Positions 8,731 through 18,744 of a stretch of DNA of 39,450 nt are shown here, in pieces. The stretch is from Branchiostoma floridae (lineage: Eukaryota > Chordata > Leptocardii > Amphioxiformes > Branchiostomatidae), in the NCBI RefSeq assembly GCF_000003815.2, contig NC_049979.1, forward strand, positions 22,804,937 through 22,844,386, read 5' to 3'. The first letter of the stretch is position 1; each line of letters opens with the position of its first letter. Position numbers and translations under genes: made by a program. The notes below the pieces were generated by a model. The model was not told the DNA's origin. It was given only the letters and a program-made list of their open reading frames with translations, and did not search any database.

Positions 8731-11700
8731 GTTTCCACATAACTTTTAGGGGTTGAAGTGCCGAGATAAAATAGTGCCACCTTTTAGGCATTCTTGTTGC
8801 ATAGGATAACTGCGAAAATGGAACCAGGTCTTCGAGGTACAGTAAAGGGACTCAAGTTATTTGTAATTGTGGCCATGATAGTGTATTTGATTCCTGATGC
8901 TGAACGTGTGAAGCGGATAGATATGAATTACTGATACATTTGGTATGTGAACATACCATACCCAGGCTGGCGGTTTGTCCGTAGAGTTGATGTTTGCTGC
9001 TCTGTGTATTTGTGTCCCTTTATCCTGTCTAAGGCATAGATTTATCTCGACTGTCGTACACTTTGAACTTCTGGAGCATGTATGAGAGTTCTCATGCGTC
9101 TAATTAGTGTTCAATTTCGTGGAAATGTACTTCATGTTGGTGAGTCTGTTGGTCGGCTTGCGGTGTTGTGTTGCCGCCATGTTTGTGCATGTTCGAACTT
9201 GGCCTGAGGCTCGGGGCTACGTTGGCGTTTTGTGGTTATGTAGGGCATAATTTACCTCAGTCATCCTCCGCAAATGTTCTCCAATGGTTCTGAGTTTTTC
9301 CGGGTGGTTGTTCATAGGACAATGTGTGTAATTTTCGTGGTTTTTGCCAGTTTTTTTTTTGCCAAATTCACGACACTGACGTGTTATGTGACCGCCGCTC
9401 CACTACAAACCACCTTTTCTAGCATGGCCGTGTATGACCTTGTATGTCCACGTATCTAGACCGTGGACCATGTTTGCGAGTAGAAATATTGTGTTTGCAG
9501 CGGTATGTATGCCAGACCTGCACACGGTGCCGTACTTTGTTCGGAGTCAGCAAGCTCTGTCGACATTGGACTTGATTGAAATTTATTGTGCACTTTTGTT
9601 CTTCAGGTACTTCAACAAGCGGCGTTTTGTTCTAATTATATTCAATTTGAACACGTCTAAGTGATGTGCACATGCTGGGACTGCTACTGCAGTATCGGGA
9701 GATACTGAATGGTCCTACCATGGAAAGACTGTTACGTCTTATGGTCAGTTCATGTAAGGGTATTTTCTATATCACAAACTTTCGCCACTTTCCCCATGTC
9801 CATTGACAATTTTCAAATCTGTCAGCACATTGATTGGCCGTATATACAAATGTACATAGTACAAGTTCGAGAAACTGACAATATAGAGCAGACTTTCCTT
9901 TTCTTTCTTTTTTCAAACTTTGAATTTCACCAAAATATTGCTTGATTCATTTTCTCAGCCTCGAACATCAATGCAATATATCTACTTACTAGAACTAGAA
10001 TCAACTCTCATAATCCCACCGGATGCCACCGGATCCCATAAGATATGGTGCATATATGCGTACCACAGGGCAAATTGGGTGGACTGTTACACTCCAATAA
10101 TCCTTGTCAGGGCTATTCTAACAGCTGTCCAGCCTCTCGGAAACCCAGACTTCGGGGATTGCACTTTGTGCAATGGGGGCTGGTTCAGTTAAGCTAGATG
10201 AGTTTGCTGGGTCTTAACGCCACCACAGACAGCCTTTATTTCACCGTAAGCGTTTCTTTAAAGCGTTATTTTCGCCTTCGGATGTTCCCGCAGTGAAATA
10301 CATACAGTTTTTCTAGTGTGCTATTTCCGATAACAGTCACGGATGTTTTTGCATGGGGCGGACATATCTCCTAAGTGTATTTTGCGTTGCCACAATTTAT
10401 GTAAATTTTGCCGTCTCAACATGCATACATACATACATACGTCAGTCAAAATTCTGCAGCTAGGACTAAGTTATAGACTTGCATTAACATGCATTCATCT
10501 ATGCTTATATAAAACATGTAACATTCAGTGGGATGTCATGGTCGGTTCGTTCTGTTGGGTTGTTCTTCTTCCTCACTTAGTTTGATGTCAACAACCGAGC
10601 AGTGCAGTAACTGTCGGTGTCTGGGAGTCTAGGTTTCAATACAGACCCTGGGATTGGCTCAGATACTTTTATGACACTAGGAAATGTCTGGGACAAGTTC
10701 CACAATGCTGGGTCAGAGAATAGATTTAACTACATTTGTACTTGTTAAGAATATACGTTTGTGTGTCTTAGTGTAAACATGACAGTTTACTGTTCTGTTC
10801 CAGATGTTTAATGTTCCCACTACTATAGTTAAGCATTTTACTATTTCCAGTGGTCATAAGTTATGATATGTTGACTCCCAGTATTTCAAATGCAAGTTAC
10901 AATCATATTAGGCGCAGTCATTCTCTTGTTTGAAAATAATTTCTCCAACTCCAAGTTCTTCTTATATATCTAAGTTTTTTTTTCATTATCAATGAATATC
11001 ACACTAGAGAAAAAGTGTTGTAGCCTGTAACATAAAATATGTTGACTATTAGTATTACAAATACATATTTCTTGCAACTTCATGTGTCCAACACTCATTG
11101 TCATGCCCCGCTATCTTTCACCTATAGTGTTTACATAGACGCTTCGGGTCCATATTTTGGACGCACTATTTTTTTTTACACACACACGTCATGCCTCCGC
11201 CATGTTGTTCCTCACAGATTTGTTGAGCATGTAAGACGCGGCTTAAATACAAAAGACTCACAGAGCCACCGTGATGTTCTTCTGTACATAGTTCCTCAGA
11301 CAACTGGCAGACGAATGACCTCTTGAATGATTTTTTTAAAAGTTGGAAATAGTTGTGTCCAATTCTTCTAATATGAGGGAGTCTAAAGTGGAGCTCTCCA
11401 TTGAAGCTGTATTTGGGAAGGGAAGAAATGTCCTCAGTATTATTGGTTTCATGGACAGGAGCGTCTATTTTAGTGGTCACATTTGTCAAATGTTCAGGTT
11501 ACTGAAGACTATTGCAACCAAGACTCTTCTGCTATTTGGGTACTTCTTGACACTTTCTCGCATAAAATACCACAATATCGCAAAGTACCATGAGACCATG
11601 CATAAAAAAATGTAAGGATTCACTCATACTACACTTAAAATTATTACACGAAAGGCCGAACATTACATTTTATTTCCAGCAGTCACAGCTGAAAAAGTAC

Positions 11701-11794
11701 TCTCTGCTTCCTCCCCTGCAAGAATGATTCAATCCAGCTCAGGAGATTGCCCTTTATTCCGTAGACTCATCACACCTCTTTCTCTTTCACTTAC
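8731..11794. other. body of duplication copy 1, no gene recognised
   Basis: Many short frames occur on both strands but none resembles a known domain. A (CATA)n microsatellite lies at about 10424-10441. A CCGCCATG-containing CpG-rich patch lies near 9170-9215. The same applies to the matching part of copy 2 (34812-37884). Confidence 0.5.
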
Positions 11795-11857
11795 TTCGGA
11801 ACTTGGCCTCTTCTTTCCGGTTTGCAATTAGGTCCTTTCTGGCGATCACCATCATGT
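11795..11857 (-). CDS. candidate 63-nt exon in the duplicated unit (copy 1)
   Basis: On the minus strand a strong acceptor (TTTTTTCCTTCTCAG) precedes 63 nt that end at GTAAGTGAAAG, a near-consensus donor. The length is a multiple of three. One open phase reads MMVIARKDLIANRKEEAKFR, a charged helix-like run; a second phase (H-D-G-D-R-Q) is open too. The good splice signals on both sides are the main evidence. No partner exons are identified. Confidence 0.4.
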
Positions 11858-12025
11858 CTGAGAAGGAAAAAATGTATATTGTTGATAATTTCTTCTTTTT
11901 TGTTCATTTTGTAACACATATTTCCTACCATCTCCAATGAGTAACAGTTGATATAGAACTGTTGTGTTCTATTGTTATGTTCTAGCCTTTGAATCCTAAT
12001 GATGTTGGCGACATATGGCCATTTT

Positions 12026-12930
12026 ATTTCTAATCTATCCTTCCGAGGAACACGTACTTCCGTTCGTCTCAGGGGAGCGTCATAAGTTCTATGAAAAGGC
12101 AAAAGTCTGGGAAACGGCCATGTTTTTGTATTTACCTGCATGGTATCCTGGTGTTTATCAATCTTTGCCTTTAGAATCCGTATTGATCAGTTTTCTTCTT
12201 CTCGACCGAAAGTGCCACAGAAAAAAAATTCCGCATGTTCTCCCATGTCAAATCCGCCATTACTTAAAGTGGTCTATCATCGTCATCTCGGCTTTCCCAG
12301 GAAATTCTTCCATGTTTCAGACGTGGAGGCTTCCCCGTTACACATGTGAGCTTCAACTGGAGAGGGTAGAGATGAAAGAAATCTTTTAATGACACTTAAT
12401 TCATAGACCCTATTGTTGCACTGTCATTACTCAACATGAATAACATCTAATCTATCCTTCCGAGGAACACGTACTTCCGTTCGTCTCAGGGTGAGGATCA
12501 TAAGTTCTAGGAAAAGGCAAAAGTCTGTGAAACGGCCATGTTTTTGTATTTACCTGAATGGTATCCTGGTGTTTATCAATCTTTGCCTTTTTTGCGCAGC
12601 AATTCTTACATCTGTCAAGTCACGGGGGTAAAAATATGCAGTTTATTAATCATTTGTTGATATTATACAACTCGAGAAGTTTATTTACCAAGAACCAGAG
12701 CGGAGAAACACACTACACTTAATGTTATTCTTAGACTTGCCCGAATGAATTATCATTATGCTGCAGTTAGAATCCGTCCAGACACCCTTGATCAGTTTTC
12801 TTCTTCTCGACCGAAAGTGCCACAGAAAAAATGTCTGCTTGTTCTCCCATGTTAAATCCGCCATTACTTGAAGTGGTCTATCATCGTCGTCTCGGCTTTC
12901 GCATGAAATTCTTCCACTTGTAACGTCTGG
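12026..12930. repeat. internal two-part repeat inside the duplicated unit
   Basis: A ~140-bp block (CTAATCTATCCTTCCGAGGA to ATCAATCTTTGCCTTT) at about 12028-12163 recurs at 12449-12584. The adjoining block (AGAATCCGT...GATCAGTTTTCTTCTTCTCG through CATCGTCATCTCGGCTTTC) at about 12172-12310 recurs at 12766-12905. In the second copy the blocks are separated by about 180 bp. On the minus strand both copies of the second block keep one frame reading VMADLTWEN, so the repeat may once have been an exon pair. Copy 2 has the same structure at +26090. Confidence 0.75.
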
Positions 12931-13345
12931 GACGTCAAAACAATTTACAAAAGGAACATTTGTTAGCTGCATATAGACTCCCGTGGAGACTCGGGGAAAA
13001 CACACGTGACATTTCTACTTGACAAAATATCTCCAGAATATTAATGACGATTTATCTCGCCGATCTTTTCTTTTTACGTACTTGCAACTGTTCTGCCCGA
13101 CAGACTAATTTCAGAAAGGTGTAATCAGTGAAAGTAAGCTTCGAATGTGTGCATTACTTGTGCGAGGTGACAGCCTTTTCAATAATACAAGATGTTTCAT
13201 GTTTGCCGTCTGTACATCTGCAAAGGGAGATTTGTCAATAATACACAATCAGAAGACTTGAGTTCCGCGGATACAATACTTATCTTCGCCAGATAAACAA
13301 CAAAGGGTTATTATGAAGACTCCGTCTTTGTGACCTTATGAATAG

Positions 13346-13689
13346 TCAATATTTTGATTGTACCGTATATAATTATAGAGTTCATATTATTATGCTTATG
13401 AAGTCTTAATTAGCATGTATCAAGTTCAAAATGAGATATTATTTGCTGAAGTTAAGGTGACATGAGTATATTTCAGTTGGTTAAATAAATAGATTCTTCT
13501 ACCTCTAATGGACTTTTTAACATTTCTATTACTACTACAGTAACCTCTAATCTTCGGTGGTCCCCTGGCGCCATGGCTTGAGCCAGGTTTCCTGCATAGT
13601 AACAAAATGAAAATCATCGAAATAAGAAATAAAAATGGCTGTTACGTTTCAGGCCGCCCTGAATATTCTGGGAGCCGAACTTTAGCGCG
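13346..13689. other. spacer, nothing recognised
   Basis: AT-rich sequence between the duplication edge and the SGNH fragment. No feature supported. Confidence 0.4.
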
Positions 13690-14125
13690 AACGTTTGGAT
13701 TGGCATTCTGGGGTCGGGTGCTGGTCAGGCTGCATGTACGTGGTGATTTGCCTCAATGTTTTCCACGCTGGTCTGGCGTGCTGTCCGTCGGGGATCGTGC
13801 TAGCGGTGGGCTGCTGATGATGGCGCAGTGTACGCTTTACGTCGGCAACAAGCAACCTCACGCCAGCGTCAGGTGTGATATGGATCCCGTCGTGTTTTTA
13901 CAAGGACCGTTCCTCTGACAACAGCCTATGTCTGATATAGAAAAGCTTGTTATCTTCCGCAAATAACTTTTCGACGGCATCGTTGTACTGTGCAATGTTC
14001 CTGTTGAGTGTGGAATCCTTTTGCATCCCCCTGGGGAGAACTTGGGACAATAATTTGCTATTGTTGCGTTCGGAAATGCTGCCTTTGCGCTGTTGATCAA
14101 TTTCTACGTTTCGTCTACACAAATG
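13690..14125 (-). pseudogene. SGNH-hydrolase-type domain of a LINE ORF1, C-terminal part
   Basis: Overlapping minus-strand frames give LINSAKAAFPNATI, then SQVLPRGMQKDSTLNRNIAQ, YNDAVEKLFAEDNKLFYIRH and, after a TAA, KHDGIHITPDAGVRLLVADV. The D-G-I-H block is the SGNH block V, carrying the catalytic Asp and His of GDSL/SGNH esterases, and the preceding N-x-x-I-x-x-Y-N block fits the family. SGNH domains occur in ORF1 proteins of CR1-type retrotransposons and in many marine invertebrate repeats. Two frame changes and a stop in place of a Tyr or Phe codon before K-H-D-G mean it is inactive here. It lies downstream of the LINE endonuclease piece at 14425-14678, the reverse of ORF1-ORF2 order, so it comes from a separate insertion or a rearrangement. 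Confidence 0.7.
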
Positions 14126-14209
14126 TTCGTCGCGTTGTAAGGGGATGAGTTAACGTTGTCAGAATGTTTGTAAAATGTCCTGGACTTGACGATGGTTGAA
14201 CATTCTGTT

Positions 14210-14425
14210 TGTGTCACCGCCACCGGGGGTTGTGTCCGGGTGGATGCCGGGGGGCCCGTGTGCCATGGGCTGCCGGGGACTGTGCATCGGGGGCATCCGG
14301 GGACTGTGTATCGGGGGCATCCGGGGACTTTGCACCGGGGATGCCGCCGGCCTGTGTGCTGACGGCTTCCGGGGCCTGCGTACGAGCGACCGTAGGGACC
14401 TGTGTGCCAGGGCCTGCCAATGATT
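14210..14425 (-). repeat. GC-rich proline-coding short tandem repeat
   Basis: An imperfect 24-bp repeat (GGGGGCATCCGGGGACTGTG plus variants) is read at least three times, flanked by more degenerate G/C-rich units. All three minus frames are open. One reads S-P-R-M-P-P-I-H repeats, another A-P-D-A-Q-S-P-type repeats. Proline-rich low-complexity linkers precede the SGNH domain in some ORF1 proteins, so this is probably the same fragment's linker. Confidence 0.6.
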
Positions 14426-14678
14426 CTGATGGGGTTGTTGATGTAATGAACTCTTTCCTGTAGACCAGTCTTCAGATCTGACCACACGGCCTCGACATCC
14501 TGTCTACGCATGCATGCAGGATTGAGTCTGTTCTTTCGTTGCCTTCCGTTGAGTGTTTTCTCCGTGTTTTACGTTCAAAGACTTGTGTTGTCAGAGAGTT
14601 CGGCATAGGGGATATCGTGGTCGGACCAGGTACAATCTCAATACGAGGAAACAAACGGAAGGGTGGTTTGTCACTACA
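14425..14678 (-). pseudogene. LINE endonuclease C-terminus and endonuclease-RT linker (second copy)
   Basis: Starts with the same 83 bp found at 15531-15613, which encodes PPFRLFPRIEIVPG and then, one frame over, S-D-H-D-I-P-Y-A-E-L, the SDH block of apurinic-type endonucleases. It continues as a basic stretch and QDVEAVWSDLKTGLQERVHY, which fits the W-x-x-F-K-x-x-L linker helix following the endonuclease in CR1/Jockey-type ORF2. It then breaks into the proline-rich repeat. The same 1-nt defect before SDH occurs in both copies, so it predates their separation. Confidence 0.65.
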
Positions 14679-15530
14679 ATCAGAAGTAAACAATATATCG
14701 ATAAGTTAAAATCACAAGGAACGAGGTAGGCTACGAGCGCCGTCATTAATGTCAGATAGACAGAAAATCCTAAAGTGAACTCAACACGCGTGCGGTATCG
14801 CGTTAGAATACGCAATCTATGAGTGATAAATATCGCTTGCAAAATCGCGTCTTCACCTCAAAAAGGTAGCAGAACACAGTTTTTCGCCTATGGGGATTTC
14901 TATAGTTAAGGACCCCAAAGTGAGGTGGTTCGACGACTAAAAAAATATATCAGGGTGCAAAAGTAATTAACAAGAATTCGATATGTTGGAGTTGAGGGTA
15001 TAATCTACAACATATTTTAAAATGAGATGAAGTTTGCCTGCTCGTTTTCCCAGAAAGAACACTTTGAAATGACCCCCAGCGGAGGTCACCATACTGCAGC
15101 CGACACACGGAAGTAGCGGGAACCGGATTCGTGCGCGAAATTCTACCCAGCCAAACAAACATCGTAACCCAACTCATATGGCCTCAAAACTTACATATTC
15201 CTCTACTATCCACCACAGTTTCCGACTCGCTGACGTGCACAGAAAAATTTCTATGGCTTTTCAAGAACTGCGACGCCCTATTTTGTGCCCGACCTACTTA
15301 TGTCCACGGGGGTCGCCCATAAATACTGTGTTATGCGACCTCAACAAGAACGCTTCCGGGTTTTCCGTCGCCATCTTGATTTTGGGGTCATCTATAGGGG
15401 TCATAGAAAGTACGCATGCGCAATTAAGCTAGTGACGCCATCTTGCCCGTCGCTTTAAAAGGGCACAATCTGGACTGTTCCCTGGGCCTTCCCAATCATT
15501 ATTGAAGCACAAAATCTAGCGTTGTTTTTG
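14679..15530. other. 852-bp segment between two copies of the endonuclease piece
   Basis: No gene recognised. Two AAGATGGCG-type sites on the minus strand (near 15375 and 15440) and a GGACCCCAAA / TTTGGGGTCA inverted pair (about 14905 and 15377) suggest remnants of a non-autonomous DNA element or a LINE promoter. I cannot define its ends. Confidence 0.3.
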
Positions 15531-15717
15531 GAGTTCGGCATAGGGGATATCGTGGTCGGACCAGGTACAATCTCAATACGAGGAAACAAACGGAAGGGTG
15601 GTTTGTCACTACAGTATACAGAGTGTTTTCTCCTCTTACTAGTAGATTTCTCTACTATTCGTTCCATGCCAAATTAAGGTCAATGATGGTATCTATAAAC
15701 TGCCGATGGATATCAGG
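15455..15717 (-). pseudogene. LINE endonuclease fragment, 3' side of the hAT insertion
   Basis: Continues, after removal of the 15718-17489 element, the endonuclease read at 17490-17630. It gives PDIHRQFIDTIIDLNL, then an I-V-E-K-S-T run, the shared PPFRLFPRIEIVPG segment and the out-of-frame S-D-H block. In this enzyme class the fold cleaves the target DNA strand for target-primed reverse transcription. Frame changes make it non-functional. Confidence 0.7.
15531..15613. repeat. 83-bp direct repeat, shared with 14596-14678
   Basis: Identical by eye to 14596-14678, from GAGTTCGGCATAGGGGATAT to TTTGTCACTACA. It is coding sequence of the LINE endonuclease C-terminus on the minus strand, not an LTR or attachment site. 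Confidence 0.9.
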
Positions 15718-17489
15718 CAGCGTTCCCGCCAGGCATACGTCTTTACGTCTTTGGACGCATTTTTTTCTGGAAAGACGCACTCAGCTCGGCTGAATGCGTC
15801 CATAAAAAAATCTGTAAGAAAGGCTGACCTGTACCACCAGTGTACAAAATGTATCTGGAATCTTTTAAAAAATCTGTCTTTATAAGAAGGAATCCTACCT
15901 TTACAATTTATACTTCAAATTGTTCACTTTCCGGTCATCCCATGGGGCGGAGCGCGGCACGTTTTACAACTAGCGGACCCATGTGCGACACACCCAGCCA
16001 CTCGCCAGTCTGAGCTGTCCGTTGCGCAATATAATTATTTGTAGTCCGTGAAATAACGTTACATCTGACAGCCAGCATTTTGTAACACTGGAAGAAATCT
16101 TATGCAGATTTTATATTCTGATTTTAACATGATACTTACTTGTCCTCATTTTCATGTATTTGTTAAAGATTTGTGGTTAATACTAGTATTGAACAAACAA
16201 ACTGTTCTGCGCGAGTGTCGCACATCTCAACAAAAGTTCTCACGCTGTGGGCAGTTGATTGGCAGTCGGTTTCTTTGTCAACAGGCCGCCGGCGCCAAGC
16301 AGTCTAGATTGGCCACCAGGTCAAAATCCAATCATCTTAATAACCAATCAGCGTTTGATAAATGTAATGATGTACTCTGTCATTGGTCACCGGAGAAAAT
16401 ACAAAAGTTACCGAGTATTAGCGCACGTGACGTTGTTTTGTGATATTGGTAGGCGCCCGTGTCGTCTGGCAAGTTTCTTCCCTAGCTGCTAACAATTTAC
16501 TATTAAAGTTTCCCCATTTATCCAAGTTAAAAAAGCGGTGCGCGGTAAATAAGTGAAGAATCCAAAACTATACACTTTATTTCTTATTTCCAAAATTTCT
16601 TTTGTTTCAAAAAGACAAAATTTGTGGCAGAAAAGGGGCCGCAATATTGTTGTCAAGCGTCGATGGAGTCGGCTGTGCACTGGCGTTGGCCTCCGTGGCA
16701 CATGGCGCGGCACGCCCCCCTCCCAAGACGGACCGTCGATCGCAGCGCCCAGCACGTTGGAACGTCTTTCTGGCTACTAGTTCAAGGCTACCCCGGCACT
16801 GATCACTGCCAAAGAGGCAACAGATCGTCCTCCTTCGAGTAATGTATAACGTTCTTGGTCTATTCAAAAATAAATCCAGCCAAAGATTTCACGCCGAAAA
16901 CGGGGTTACCTGAGGTCGCAGGAAACAAACGCACGCTCGTGGAAAATGACGGCACGGCCTTGTAAAACCCCACCGATTCGTGAGTGTGATGTCGTCGTTA
17001 TTTTATCGTCTCGGAAAACTATTTGATGAGGGAGGGCGCAACATCGATCGCACGAGGTCGACATTTTTTTATTCAATGACGGAAGAAATTGGCAGAATTT
17101 TTCCATGGGCTGACGAACTGGCTAGAGCCCTGTTGCGAAGCATAAAAAATCCAAAAATTTTCGTGTCTGGAGAAATTATACCCGGGCCAGATCACTGACG
17201 ACTGATTCCAGGTGCTATAGTGTATTTTTTGAGAGAGAGCGGTTGTCGATTACTGAATTACGGGAGTAAAAGAGGCAACCGACATCCAATCTCAAGCGCA
17301 TGATTTTCCTCTCAAATTGCGGGAAATTGTGTTTTAGAGGGTTTGAAAATCCAAATTTTCCCGGGGGAGCATGCCCCCGGACCCCCCTAGAATGCGAGCG
17401 CCTGCGGCGCTCGTCTCGCGCCTCCGGCGCTCAATACCCCCCTCAGAAATATTTGGACGCATACTTTCAAGAACCTGGCGGGAACGCTG
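15718..17489. mobile_element. non-autonomous hAT-type DNA transposon (1772 bp) with perfect 8-bp TSD
   Basis: The ends are inverted copies CAGCGTTCCCGCCAGG / CCTGGCGGGAACGCTG, and further inside TTTGGACGCAT / ATTTGGACGCAT also pair in inverted order. Immediately outside, ATATCAGG occurs on both sides (15710-15717 and 17490-17497). An 8-bp duplication with CAG-starting ends is the hAT signature. No hAT dimerisation or BED-finger protein is visible inside, so it depends on a transposase in trans. Near the right end is a palindromic patch, CCCGGGGGAGCATGCCCCCGG, followed by GCGCCTGCGGCGCTCG-type repeats. The element sits inside a LINE endonuclease reading frame. Confidence 0.9.
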
Positions 17490-17630
17490 ATATCAGGGTA
17501 AGATGATCCTGGCTAGTACTTTCTCGTCCCAGTCAGGAGGGTTGAAGTCGCCACCAAGGACAATGGCATTTCTAGATTGGCATGCAAGTCTGACTGACTC
17601 TGCCATCTCTTTCAGACAGTCCTGAAGACA
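17490..17630 (-). pseudogene. LINE endonuclease fragment, 5' side of the hAT insertion
   Basis: The minus strand reads LKEMAESVRLACQSRNAIVL then GGDFNPPDWDEK, the G-G-D-F-N-x-P-D-W block of LINE apurinic-type endonucleases with the catalytic Asp and Asn. The next conserved block lies on the far side of the hAT element. The GACGAGAAAG part then drifts before P-D-I-H-R, so the copy was already slightly decayed or diverged. Confidence 0.75.
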
Positions 17631-17973
17631 CACACATCACAGTTCTGATATTTTTAATTGAACTTATTTGTCGATGTCGAATTTGAATCGTCAGTTTATA
17701 GATAGCAATATTAGATATATACACACAATTTGAATTTTCACTTTAGTAGAAGTGCACGAGTGGAAAAAAATAGAGAGGAGCCCTGTAAGTGCGTAGAGTG
17801 AACAACAACCTTAACGTTGCCAGTGTAACGTGTCTACGTTTTGCACTGATAAGAAAGCTAAAAATGTGAAACGTGTCTCTTACATTATAATGTGCACCCT
17901 TGCATGAAATCACACTGGTATTCGTGTATTTTAGAAATTTACTTACATGAAATAGTGTCATTGCACTGCATGA
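17631..17973. other. spacer with a doubtful zinc-finger remnant
   Basis: Around 17785-17900 the plus strand reads E-E-P-C-K-C-V-E and later spaced Cys/His codons, faintly like a degraded C2H2 finger array. Otherwise nothing. Confidence 0.2.
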
Positions 17974-18111
17974 TTACACGACTTTATCCGCTAACTCCAG
18001 CTTTCCTCGAGGGTTTCGGCCCCTTCTGTCATTGAAATAACGGTCTCTTATTGCTTTCCATGGGTGTCTGGTAATCTTGTACAACTGCATCTTCCAGGGG
18101 TTTATTTCCCT
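17974..18111 (-). CDS. terminal exon with second half of a RAP1 (TERF2IP)-type Myb domain
   Basis: Forty-five open codons and a TAA follow an acceptor-like CTTACAACAG. They read REINPWKMQLYKITRHPWKA, then IRDRYFNDRRGRNPRGKLEL. The pattern W-K-x-M-x-x-x-x-I-T-x-H-x-W-x-(S/A)-(M/I)-(K/R)-D-R-Y matches the second and third helices of the Myb domain in TERF2IP/Rap1 proteins (human: L-T-Q-H-S-W-Q-S-L-K-D-R-Y). TERF2IP is a telomere-associated, TRF2-binding protein that also acts in transcription. The tail is short and basic, so if real this is a small Rap1-Myb protein lacking the RCT domain. The exon for the first Myb helix was not found upstream. It is a diverged paralogue of the copies at 22094-30429. 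Confidence 0.6.
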   Translation of the reverse strand, partial: REINPWKMQLYKITRHPWKAIRDRYFNDRRGRNPRGKLELADKVV

Positions 18112-18164
18112 CTGTTGTAAGTTGTTCTGAATTGACTAAAACATATGGATGTCGGAATGTGTCA

Positions 18165-18245
18165 CCGACATTATCATATGCAGACGTGAATGAAGTTACG
18201 CTGGTGAGAAACCCTGCAAGTGTAAAGTGTGAATGCTACAGTGGT
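18165..18245 (+). pseudogene. remnant of a C2H2 zinc-finger array
   Basis: The plus strand reads AGEKPCKCKV in a sequence context (CATATGCAGACGTGAATGAAG, then GCTGGTGAGAAACCCTGCAA) that mirrors the H-x-x-x-H-T-G-E-K-P-Y-K-C linker of tandem C2H2 fingers. Stops in all frames and the single unit show that it is decayed. It lies antisense just upstream of the Myb exon. Confidence 0.45.
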
Positions 18246-18744
18246 AATGAATCTGAATTTTTGATGGAGTCGGTCTAGCTAAAAGCTTATTTATGTGTGG
18301 ATAGAACATACTTTTTATATTGGAATGTTTCTGAAACTTTGTAATACATTACAAGGAGGTAATCTCCAACTTCCGTAGACCCCTCAAATCATCCCGGTAT
18401 CATACTCTATTTCTATATTGCAGCAAACATTTGGGAATCGATATGCTTTTTCTTCATATTTTTCAGCTGTCAAGTTTTCTTGTACTAACTATTTACTGTA
18501 CATGGTCCGATGTGGTACCTATTTGAAAAATCGCGTGTGGTCTGGCCGCAAGGCACATGACTAAGCCGATCGTAATCCTGACTACAGTGAACCCTTCATT
18601 TATAACTAACTTGTAACTTGTAAACATTTCTATTTTAAGTAAACTTGTCTAATGGGAAATTTGTCATGCTAAGTTCATTATAGCATTCAGCAAGAAATTT
18701 GTAGTAACATGAACCGAATAACATTTCGTTTGCAGGCATACAAG
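18246..18744. other. spacer, nothing recognised
   Basis: AT-rich, no domain or repeat seen; could be intronic to the Myb exon on the minus strand. Confidence 0.35.

Larger units (their letters stand above)
8731..13345. repeat. segmental duplication, copy 1 (4615 bp)
   Basis: Matches 34812-39435 in direct orientation from GTTTCCACATAACTTTTAGG to GTGACCTTATGAATAG. By eye I find about 17 differences: a few substitutions, 3-bp indels near 10290 and 11213, and length changes in T-runs at about 9351, 10980 and 11170. Identity is therefore over 99.5%, and the last 1.5 kb shows none. The edges show no inverted or direct terminal repeats and no matching target-site duplication. The unit has no recognisable transposase or reverse transcriptase. 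It is either a recent duplication, a large unknown mobile element, or an assembly artefact. Confidence 0.95.

Noticed and set aside
9274-11615. Numerous short ORFs in the duplicated unit
   Set aside because: None has a recognisable domain. Their presence in both copies only reflects the recent duplication.
14196-14463. Plus-strand glycine/cysteine-rich open frames over the GC-rich repeat
   Set aside because: They are the antisense of the proline-rich repeat; the minus-strand context (SGNH domain) gives the sense strand.
14890-15405. GGACCCCAAA / TTTGGGGTCA inverted repeat as a DNA transposon
   Set aside because: The similarity is only about 15-20 bp, imperfect, with no target-site duplication found.
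14596-15613. 83-bp direct repeats read as LTRs or attachment sites
   Set aside because: They are coding sequence of a LINE endonuclease C-terminus, and no LTR-element features lie between them.
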